From positions 1-51,848 of the forward strand of contig CAMPJJ010000029.1 in the NCBI GenBank assembly GCA_946886855.1: DNA of 51,848 bases, in the 5' to 3' direction. The position numbers and the translations under genes were made by a program. Of the stretch, positions 33,297-40,592 are shown piece by piece. Every line of letters begins with the position of its first letter. Within the stretch, counting starts at the first letter, position 1. The notes under the pieces are model-generated. The model was not told the DNA's origin. It did not search any database and saw nothing but the letters and a program-made list of their open reading frames with translations. This DNA comes from an uncultured Roseateles sp. GTDB taxonomy: Bacteria; Pseudomonadota; Gammaproteobacteria; Burkholderiales; Burkholderiaceae.

Positions 33297-35090
33297 ATGC
33301 CCGGCGTCTCACCGCTCCAGGACAGCGTCGGCGTCGTGTCGCTCAGCGTGCTGATCGACGGCGAGCGCCTGCCCGAAAGCGCCGACCTCATGTCGGTGAC
33401 CGTGCGCCGCGCCGCCAACACCGTGCCCAGCGCGCGGCTGGTGTTCAACGACGGCGACATGCCGGACCGCGAGTTCCCGCTCAGCGACGCGGCCCACTTC
33501 AAGCCCGGCGCCGCGTTGACGGTGCAGGCCGGCTACGGGCTGCAGGAGGAGACGATCTTCGAAGGCCTGGTCGTGCGCCACGGCCTGCGGGTCGAGGGCG
33601 ACAACGACGCGCGCCTGATCGTCGAGTGCCGCGACAAGGCGGTGAAGATGACGGTCGGCCGCCGCAACGTGAACTATGTCGACCAGCTCGACAGCGACAT
33701 CATGAGCACGCTGGCCGGCGCCCACGGCCTGGCCGCCGACGTCGAGGCGACCACCATCACGCATCCCGAGCTGGTGCAGCACTTCTGCAGCGACTGGGAC
33801 TTCTTGCTCACGCGGGCCGATGCCAACGGCATGCTGGTGTCGGTCAACGACGGCGCGCTGACCGTGGCCACGCCCAAGGCGGCCGGCGAGGCGGCGCTGT
33901 CGGTGACCTACGGCATCGACCTGATCTCGTTCGAGGGCGACGTGGACGCGCGCCACCAGTACGGCAGCGCGATGGCGGTGTCCTGGGATCCGAAGGCGCA
34001 GGCCGCGCTGGAAGGCACCGCCGCCGATCCGGCCGCGCTGCCGGTGCAGGGCGACCTGGACACGAGCACGCTGTCCGAGGTCATCGGCCTGGCGAGCTTC
34101 CGGCTGCAGGCCGGCGCGCCGCAATCGCGCGACATGCTGACGCAGTGGGCCAAGGCGCAGCAGCTCAAGTCCGGCCTGGCGCGGCTGCGCGGCCGCCTGA
34201 GCTTCCAGGGCAGCGCCAAGGCCAAGGTCGGCGGGCTCATCGAGCTGCAGGGCGTGGGCAAGCGCTTCAGCGGCGCGGTCTACATCACCGGGCTGCGCCA
34301 CCACATCGAGGACGGCGCCTGGACGACCGAGGCCGACTTCGGCCTCGATCCCGACTGGTTCAGCGCGCGGCCCGACGTGCCCGCGCCAGCGGCCGCCGGC
34401 CTGCTGCCGCCGGTGCCGGGGCTGCAGGTCGGCGTGGTGATGAAGCTCGATGCCGATCCCGCCGGCGAGCAGCGCATCCAGGTCAAGGTGCCGGTGCTGC
34501 AGGCCGAGACCGAAGGCGTCTGGGCGCGGCTGCTGCAGTCGCACGCCAGCAGCGGCTTCGGCGCCTTCTTCCTGCCCGAGGTCGGCGACGAGGTCGTGCT
34601 GGGCTACTTCGCCGGCGACCCCTCGCACCCGGTCATCCTGGGCAGCCTCTACAGCAGCAGCCGCACCCCGCCCTATGCGCTGGCGGCGCCCAACGACACC
34701 AAGGCCTTCGTCACGCGCTGCAAGCACAAGCTCGAGTTCGACGAGAAGGACAAGGTCATCACCGTCACCACGCCGGGCAACAACCGCATCGTGCTGAGCG
34801 ACAAGGACAAGTCCATCCTGCTCGAGGACCAGAACGGCAACAAGGTCGAGCTCAGCCCCTCGGGCATCGCGCTGGACAGTCCCAAGGACATCACCGTCAC
34901 CGCCAAGGGGCAGATCCAGCTGGACGCGGTCGGCGCGGTGTCGATCACGTCCAAGGCCGACGTCAAGACCACCGGCATGAACGTCAACTGCGAGGCGCAG
35001 ATGGCCTTCTCCGCCAAGGGCAACGTCGCCGCGGAACTCTCGGCCTCGGGTCAGACCGTGGTCAAGGGCGCGATGGTCATGATCAACTGA
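33297..35090 (+). CDS. eCIS central spike protein, VgrG/gp27-gp5 like (Afp8/Pvc8)
   Basis: A 597-aa spike. The N-terminal gp27/gpD-like part (residues 1 to about 360) has VSLSVLIDGERLPESADLMS, GLVVRHGLRVEGDNDARLIV and TAQ-free TSGKTVGRRN-like residues (KAVKMTVGRRNVNYVDQLDS). The OB-fold of gp5 follows at about 375-460 (GVVMKLDADPAGEQRIQVKV, GAFFLPEVGDEVVLGYFAGD, PSHPVILGSLYSSSRTPPYA). The C-terminal triple beta-helix is marked by repeated short strands (NNRIVLSDKDKSILLEDQNG, IALDSPKDITVTAKGQIQLD). There is no effector domain fused to its C terminus. It pairs with the PAAR tip gene, which starts 13 bp downstream. Confidence 0.95.
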   Translation: MPGVSPLQDSVGVVSLSVLIDGERLPESADLMSVTVRRAANTVPSARLVFNDGDMPDREFPLSDAAHFKPGAALTVQAGYGLQEETIFEGLVVRHGLRVEGDNDARLIVECRDKAVKMTVGRRNVNYVDQLDSDIMSTLAGAHGLAADVEATTITHPELVQHFCSDWDFLLTRADANGMLVSVNDGALTVATPKAAGEAALSVTYGIDLISFEGDVDARHQYGSAMAVSWDPKAQAALEGTAADPAALPVQGDLDTSTLSEVIGLASFRLQAGAPQSRDMLTQWAKAQQLKSGLARLRGRLSFQGSAKAKVGGLIELQGVGKRFSGAVYITGLRHHIEDGAWTTEADFGLDPDWFSARPDVPAPAAAGLLPPVPGLQVGVVMKLDADPAGEQRIQVKVPVLQAETEGVWARLLQSHASSGFGAFFLPEVGDEVVLGYFAGDPSHPVILGSLYSSSRTPPYALAAPNDTKAFVTRCKHKLEFDEKDKVITVTTPGNNRIVLSDKDKSILLEDQNGNKVELSPSGIALDSPKDITVTAKGQIQLDAVGAVSITSKADVKTTGMNVNCEAQMAFSAKGNVAAELSASGQTVVKGAMVMIN

Positions 35091-35103
35091 GAAAGGACAC
35101 GCC

Positions 35104-35403
35104 GTGCCGCCCGCCGCCCGCCTCACCGACCTGCATGTCTGCCCCCTGGTCACGCCCGGCCTGCCGCCGGTCCCGCACGTGGGCGGACCGGTCATCGGAC
35201 CGGGCGTGCCCACCGTGCTGATCGGCGCGCTGCCCGCGGCCGTGCTGGGCGACAACGCGACCTGCGTCGGCCCGCCGGACGCCATCGTCAAGGGCTCCGC
35301 GACGGTGATGATCGGCGGCCGGCCGGCCGCGCGCGTCGGCGACACCACCGCGCACGGCGGCAACATCGCGATCGGGCTGCCGACCGTGATGATCGGAGGC
35401 TGA
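35104..35403 (+). CDS. PAAR-domain spike tip protein
   Basis: A 99-aa protein that is a single PAAR domain capping the VgrG-like spike. Start is GTG 35104 (MPPAARLTDLHVCPLVTPGL), with AGAAAGGA upstream. The metal ligands are visible as LHVC, ATCVGPP and TTAHGG. The repeated VPTVLIGALPAAVLGD / TVMIGGRPAARVGD / LPTVMIGG segments form the cone. No extra toxin domain is attached. The baseplate gp25 gene begins one base after its stop. Confidence 0.95.
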   Translation: MPPAARLTDLHVCPLVTPGLPPVPHVGGPVIGPGVPTVLIGALPAAVLGDNATCVGPPDAIVKGSATVMIGGRPAARVGDTTAHGGNIAIGLPTVMIGG

Positions 35404-35404
35404 C

Positions 35405-35830
35405 ATGGACGCCGACCACGACTTCCTCGGCACCGGCTGGGCCTTCCCGCCCGCCTTCGACCGGCGCACCCGCGGCGGCGTGATGGTGTCGGGCGTGACC
35501 GACGTCGAGGAGAGCCTGCGCATCCTGCTCACCACCGCGCCCGGCGAACGCATCATGCACCCGACCTACGGCTGCGGCCTGCGGCGCATGGTCTTCGAGA
35601 CCATGAACGACAGCACGCTGACGGAGATCCGCAGCCTGATCCAGCAGGCCATCCTGTTCTTCGAGGCGCGCATCGCGTTGAACGCGATCGACATCGACAC
35701 CTCCGGGCTGTACGACGGCGTGCTGCGCATCCAGCTCGACTACACGCTGCGCAGCAGCAACAGCCGCCACAACTTCGTGTTCCCGCTCTATGTGCGGGAA
35801 GGCGACGTGCTGGGGAGCGAACCCGCATGA
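35405..35830 (+). CDS. eCIS baseplate protein, gp25/GPW family (Afp9/Pvc9)
   Basis: A 141-aa wedge protein that starts sheath assembly. Family residues: GTGWAFPPAFDRRTRGGVMV, DVEESLRILLTTAPGERIMH (the LxTxxGERxxxPxYG region, seen as TTAPGERIMHPTYGCGL) and FPLYVREGD at the end. It overlaps the following baseplate gene by ATGA. In T4 and eCIS particles gp25-like proteins carry the handshake site for the first sheath ring, so this gene is required for the contractile function. Confidence 0.95.
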   Translation: MDADHDFLGTGWAFPPAFDRRTRGGVMVSGVTDVEESLRILLTTAPGERIMHPTYGCGLRRMVFETMNDSTLTEIRSLIQQAILFFEARIALNAIDIDTSGLYDGVLRIQLDYTLRSSNSRHNFVFPLYVREGDVLGSEPA

Positions 35831-38800
35831 ACACCGGCACCGAACAGCGCGAGCGTTTCCCGCAAGCCCTGGCCCCCGGCTACTTCCGCCCGGACGACCT
35901 GGACTTCGAGCAGCGCGTCGAGATGACGGCCCAGCTCGCGCGTCATCTGCGCTTCATCGACCTGGACGACCACGACGCCGGCGACTGGAGCGCGCTCTTC
36001 GCCACCGATCCGACGCTGGTGATGGCGCGCATCGCGGCGGTGGATCCGTGGCCGATGCAGCAGCATTTCGGCCGCGAGGTGGACGCCGCCCCGCTGCCGC
36101 ACCTGGCGCGCCAGGTGCTCACGCTGGCCGGCTGGCTGGACCTGTGGTGGCGCGCGCTGGCGGGCATCCACGACACCGCGCCGCGCGTGCTGCGCGAGCG
36201 CATCCAGCTCCTGGTCGACCAGCAGCTGGCGGCGGACCTGCGCTGGGTCGAGCGCCGCTTCCTGTTGGGAACCGAGGCGGCAGCCGGATCGAACGGCACC
36301 AACGGCACCAACGCCAACAACGCCAACAACGCCAACAACGGCAATAACGGACAGCACGGTGCGCCGGCGCCGCGTCCGCCCAGCCCCGTGGAGCGCGAGC
36401 TCTCGCGCATGTGGCACCGCAGGATCGGCGAAGAGCCGACCGTCGATCCCCAGGCCGAGCGCGAGGACCGCGAGCGCCTGCGCGAGCGCTTCTTCGCCTT
36501 CCTCAGCGCGGTCGAAGAGGTGCGCCGCCTGGCGCGCGAGCTGCTGCCCGACAGCATCGCCACGGCCAACCATGAGCCCGCGGCGGCGCTGCTGATCGCC
36601 TTCCTGAAGGTGTGCGAGACGGCGCAGCGCGAGGTCAACCGCTTCCCCGCCCGCCACACCGCGTTCTACTACCGCGACTGCCTCGGTTTCGACCTCGCGC
36701 CCTCGCGCGCGGACAGCGTGCACCTCGCCTGCCAGCGCGACCTGCGCGCCCCCGGCGACGTGTTCCTGCCACCGGGCACCGCCTTCGACGCGGGCAAGGA
36801 CGCGGCGGGCCGGCCGGTGCGTTTCGTCAGCGACGGGCCGTTGATGGTCACCGACGCGCGGGTGGAGACGCTGCGCACGCTGCGGCTGGAACGGGACCGG
36901 CTGATCGCACCCGAGCGCGACCTGAACTACGTCACCCGCGCCAAGGTCGCGCAGCCGGTGGCCGATGGCCGCACGGTCTGGCCGCTGTTTGGCGCGGCCG
37001 GCGGCGCGGGGGCGGAGGACGCGCGCATCGGGCTGGCGATCGCATCGCCGCTGCTGTGGCTGCGCGAGGGCGAACGCGAGATCCGCGTGATCCTGCGCCA
37101 GACCTCGTCCGGCGCCGCGCCGGACCTGCGCGGCCTGCGCGACGCGGTGCTGCGCGCCAAGACCGCCGAGGACTTCCGCGAGGCCTTCGGCAATCTGGTG
37201 CCGCAGTGGCTGCTGGCCGGCGGGGATGCCGCCGCGCCTGCCCCCGACGACCTCCGCGACACCGACTGGATCTCGATGCGCAACGCCGCGCACCGCCTGC
37301 TCGGTCACGGCCTGCCGGCGATGTTCGACGGCTCGGGCGCGCCCCACCGGGCGCTGCTCTTCGACCGGCTGCTGCAGGGCGCCTTCCGCCTGAGCCTGAG
37401 CACGGCGACCGGCTGGTGGACCGTCGAGAGCCGTCTCGACCGCGCCGCCGGCGCGGGCCTGTCGCTGCTGATCCGGCTGCGCGCCGATGCGCCCGCCATC
37501 ACCGGCTGCGACCCCGCCGTGCACGGCGCGGAGTGGCCGACGCGCCTGCCGGTGCTGCGCCTGGAGGTCGCGACGCAGGGGCGGCTCTATCCCTACTCGC
37601 TGCTGGCGCGGCTGCCGCTGGCGGAGGTCGACCTGCGCGTGAGCGTGCGCGGCGTGCGCGACGTGCGCCTGGCCAACGGCCTGGGCCGGCTGGACCCGTC
37701 GAAGGCCTTCGCGCCCTTCGGCCCGCTGCCGGGGCTGTCGTCCTACCTGGTCGTCGGCTCGCCCGAGGCGGCGCGCAAGACGCTGGACCGGCTGTCGCTG
37801 GACATCGAATGGGGCGGCCTGCCGCTGGAGCCCGGCGGCTTCGACACGCACTACGCCGGCTACGGCGGCCCTGCCGGCAAGGAGCTGCGCCAGGGCCGCT
37901 TCACCACGGCGATCGCCTGGCTGCGCGACAGCCAATGGCAGGCCTGCGCGAACCGCTCCGCCCAGCAGCCGCTGTTCGCCGACCCCACCCCGGCCGGCGA
38001 GCTGGTCGCGGCGCAGCACATCGAGGTCGACCCCGGCTCGGTGCGCAAGCTCAGCCGCGCCACCGAGGAGGACTGGTCGACGATGGCCATCCCGCGCAAC
38101 GGCCTGTGCCGGCTGCAGCTCAGCGGTCCGCGCGCGGCCTTCGGCCATGCGGCCTATCCGATCGAGCTGGCCGCCACCGTGGCCGCCAATGCCCGCACCA
38201 GGCGCCCGAGCCCGCTGCCGAATCCGCCGTACACGCCGGTGATCGAGCGCCTCTGGCTGAACTACGAGGCCGCCAGCGTCATCGCGCTGGACCGCGACGA
38301 CGATCCGCCCGAGGGCGTCGACGGCGAGCGGCTGTTCCACCTCCATCCCTTCGGCCTGCAGACGCTGTATTCCGCGGTCTCGGGCGGCGGGCACGACCTG
38401 CTGCCGCGGCTGGGCGCCGACGGCAACCTCTACATCGGCCTGGCCTCCTCCGATCCCGGCGGCGTGCTGACGCTGCTGTTCCAGCTGCGCGAGTCCTCCG
38501 CGCGCAGCCTGCTCAACGGCCACCGCCCGCGCGGCGTGTCCTGGGCCACGCTGGCCAACGACGAGTGGCGGCCGCTGGCGCCCTCGCGGGTGCTGGGCGA
38601 CACGACGCACGGCTGCCTGACCTCCGGCATCGTGACGCTGGACCTGCCGCGCGACATGAGCACCGACCACACCGTGATGCCGGCCGGCCTGTACTGGCTG
38701 CGGCTGTCGGCGCGCGAGGCCTTCGACAGCTTCGCGGGCCTGGTGTCGGTGCGCACGCAGGGGCTGCGGCTGCGCCGGCAGATGCCGGAGGAGACGCCCG

Positions 38801-39795
38801 ACGCGGGCCGCGCCGGCAAGGCGCCCGCGCCGCCGGAGCCGCTGGCCGACGGCGTCATCGTGCGTCCCTCGGCGACGCTGCCGGGCCTGGCCGCGGTGAC
38901 GCAGGTCGGGCGGTCCTTCAGCCTGCAGCGCGAGGAGGACGAGCGCGCCATGATCACCCGCGCCGGCGAGCGGCTGCAGCACAAGGGCCGCGCCTCGGTG
39001 AGCTGGGATGTGGAGCGGCTGCTGCTCTCGCGCTTCCCCGACGTGATGAAGGCGCGTTGCATCCCGGCGCAGGACGGCAGCGGCGTCGTGACCGCGGTGG
39101 TGATCCCGACGCTGCCGCGCAACCTGCCCGCGCTGGCCTGCGCGGCGCCGCGCTTCAACGCGGTCGAGCTGGCCCGCATGACCGCCGCGCTGGCGGAGAT
39201 CGGCTCGCCCTTCGCGCGCTTCCAGGTGCGCAATCCCGCCTACGACCGGCTGCAGCTGCGGGCGACGCTCGGCCTGACGCGCGGCGCGCATGAGGGCGCG
39301 ACGCTGCGCCGCGTCAACGAGGCCATCGTCCACTGCCTGTCGCCGTGGTTCGACGACGGCTACGGCGCGCGCTTCGACTGGCTGGTGCGCAGCGAGGACC
39401 TCGAGGCCCGGCTGCGCGCGCTCGACGGCGTGAGCTTCGTGACGCAGCTGTCGCTGATCACCGTCGCCTGCGACGACCGCGACGTCTACACGCTCTCGGA
39501 CACGGCCCGCGCGCCGCTGGGCGCCCCGCCATCGGGTCGGCCCGGCCAGGACGGCACGCAGCCGGCGACCGGCGCGGCCCATGCGCGCGCGCGGCTGCCG
39601 TGGAGCATCGCGCTGCCGATGCCGCAGCACATCCTCACCGCGGTCGACCGCTTCCCGGAGACGGTGTCGCCGCGCGCCACCGGCGTCGACCGGCTGGCGG
39701 TCGGCAGCACCTTCGTCATCGGAGGCCCGGACCGCGGCGGACCGGACGGGCAGGACGCCGCGCCCGCCTTCGTCGTCGGCAGGAGCGCGCCATGA
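35827..39795 (+). CDS. eCIS large baseplate wedge protein, gp6/J-like (Afp11/Pvc11)
   Basis: A 1322-aa baseplate wedge protein. After residues on FPQALAPGYFRPDDLDFEQR comes an Asn/Gly-rich repeat at about residues 155-180, then AREVNRFPARHTAFYYRDCL-like sequence (NRFPARHTAFYYRDCLGFDL), which with VHLACQRDLRAPGDVFLPPG and GTAFDAGKDAAGRPVRFVSD is characteristic of eCIS Afp11 proteins. The C-terminal J-like portion has LRRVNEAIVHCLSPWFDDGY and FDWLVRSEDLEARLRALDGV. It overlaps the gp25 gene and the following gene, each by ATGA. Size is somewhat larger than AFP11 as I recall it. Confidence 0.92.
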   Translation: MNTGTEQRERFPQALAPGYFRPDDLDFEQRVEMTAQLARHLRFIDLDDHDAGDWSALFATDPTLVMARIAAVDPWPMQQHFGREVDAAPLPHLARQVLTLAGWLDLWWRALAGIHDTAPRVLRERIQLLVDQQLAADLRWVERRFLLGTEAAAGSNGTNGTNANNANNANNGNNGQHGAPAPRPPSPVERELSRMWHRRIGEEPTVDPQAEREDRERLRERFFAFLSAVEEVRRLARELLPDSIATANHEPAAALLIAFLKVCETAQREVNRFPARHTAFYYRDCLGFDLAPSRADSVHLACQRDLRAPGDVFLPPGTAFDAGKDAAGRPVRFVSDGPLMVTDARVETLRTLRLERDRLIAPERDLNYVTRAKVAQPVADGRTVWPLFGAAGGAGAEDARIGLAIASPLLWLREGEREIRVILRQTSSGAAPDLRGLRDAVLRAKTAEDFREAFGNLVPQWLLAGGDAAAPAPDDLRDTDWISMRNAAHRLLGHGLPAMFDGSGAPHRALLFDRLLQGAFRLSLSTATGWWTVESRLDRAAGAGLSLLIRLRADAPAITGCDPAVHGAEWPTRLPVLRLEVATQGRLYPYSLLARLPLAEVDLRVSVRGVRDVRLANGLGRLDPSKAFAPFGPLPGLSSYLVVGSPEAARKTLDRLSLDIEWGGLPLEPGGFDTHYAGYGGPAGKELRQGRFTTAIAWLRDSQWQACANRSAQQPLFADPTPAGELVAAQHIEVDPGSVRKLSRATEEDWSTMAIPRNGLCRLQLSGPRAAFGHAAYPIELAATVAANARTRRPSPLPNPPYTPVIERLWLNYEAASVIALDRDDDPPEGVDGERLFHLHPFGLQTLYSAVSGGGHDLLPRLGADGNLYIGLASSDPGGVLTLLFQLRESSARSLLNGHRPRGVSWATLANDEWRPLAPSRVLGDTTHGCLTSGIVTLDLPRDMSTDHTVMPAGLYWLRLSAREAFDSFAGLVSVRTQGLRLRRQMPEETPDAGRAGKAPAPPEPLADGVIVRPSATLPGLAAVTQVGRSFSLQREEDERAMITRAGERLQHKGRASVSWDVERLLLSRFPDVMKARCIPAQDGSGVVTAVVIPTLPRNLPALACAAPRFNAVELARMTAALAEIGSPFARFQVRNPAYDRLQLRATLGLTRGAHEGATLRRVNEAIVHCLSPWFDDGYGARFDWLVRSEDLEARLRALDGVSFVTQLSLITVACDDRDVYTLSDTARAPLGAPPSGRPGQDGTQPATGAAHARARLPWSIALPMPQHILTAVDRFPETVSPRATGVDRLAVGSTFVIGGPDRGGPDGQDAAPAFVVGRSAP
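36292..36345 (+). repeat. 9-bp repeats encoding an Asn-rich linker in the large baseplate gene
   Basis: AACGGCACC occurs twice, then AACGCCAAC three times, then degenerate copies. It encodes an NGT/NAN series (GTNGTNANNANNANN), a flexible linker between an N-terminal region and the wedge body. Confidence 0.85.
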
Positions 39796-40592
39796 CGACC
39801 CGCAACCGCGACACGCTCAAGCAGTTCTTCCAGGAAGGGCGGCTGCCCACCAGCGACCACTTCGGCGACCTGATCGACTCGATGCTCAACATGAGCGACG
39901 AGGGCTTCCGCAAGACGCCGGAGAACGGCGTCGAAGTGTCGACACCGGTCAGCCACGACGCGCTGATCAGCTTCTACCGCGAGCAGAGCGGCCGCGAGGC
40001 GATCTGGTCGATGGCCTACGGCGGCGACCGCGACCAGCTGCTGTTCCATCACGGCGACGCGCGCGCCGCCGGCACGCGGGATCCGGTGCTGGCGCTGGAC
40101 ACCGAGGGCCGCGTCGGCATCGGCACGGCCCGGCCGCGCCAGGCGCTGGAGGTGGCGGGCGTGGTCGCGTCCTCGGGGCGGCTGGGCGACCTGCGCCGCG
40201 AGGACGACACCGGCCAGCCGCTCAAGGCCGACGGCGAGTGGCACGACCTGACCGGCCCCTTGAGCGGCTGCCAGGCCTTCGAGGTGATGGCCGGCGTCGG
40301 GCAGAAGGACGGCGGACGCTTCGCGATGCTGCATGCGATCGCGATGAACACCTACAACCCGCTGCCGGGCTGGCTGGAGTTCCTCTCGCCGCGCAAGCGC
40401 ATCCGCAGCCAGCACGCCTGGTACGGCCGCCGCTGCGACCGCATCCAGCTGCGCTGGGCCGGCGGCCACGGGCGGCGCGCCAGCTACCGCCTGCAGATCC
40501 GCACCCAATGCGACTACGGCGAGGGCAAGGTCATCCAGGCCTCCGTCTCGCAGCTGTGGTTCGACCCGGAGATGACCGGAGGCACGCTGTGA
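39792..40592 (+). CDS. eCIS fibre-like / receptor-recognition candidate
   Basis: A 266-aa protein between two baseplate genes, starting with ATGA overlap. The N terminus MTTRNRDTLKQFFQEGRLPT followed by SDHFGDLIDSMLNMSDEGF is a baseplate-attachment type segment known to me from eCIS fibre-like proteins. A central VGIGTARPRQALEVAGVVAS matches the tail-spike/adhesin strand repeat that comes before a C-terminal head domain. The C-terminal domain (GQKDGGRFAMLHAIAMNTYN, WYGRRCDRIQLRWAGGHGRR, YRLQIRTQCDYGEG) may be the recognition head. It is much shorter than AFP13/PVC13 fibres, so target recognition might differ or the fibre may be degenerate. Confidence 0.75.
   Translation: MTTRNRDTLKQFFQEGRLPTSDHFGDLIDSMLNMSDEGFRKTPENGVEVSTPVSHDALISFYREQSGREAIWSMAYGGDRDQLLFHHGDARAAGTRDPVLALDTEGRVGIGTARPRQALEVAGVVASSGRLGDLRREDDTGQPLKADGEWHDLTGPLSGCQAFEVMAGVGQKDGGRFAMLHAIAMNTYNPLPGWLEFLSPRKRIRSQHAWYGRRCDRIQLRWAGGHGRRASYRLQIRTQCDYGEGKVIQASVSQLWFDPEMTGGTL

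Noticed and set aside
35788..39630. A 1280-codon minus-strand frame opposite the large wedge gene
   Set aside because: Composition is Arg/Gln/Ala-rich and without motifs; the plus-strand frame has clear baseplate signatures and start/stop overlaps with its neighbours.
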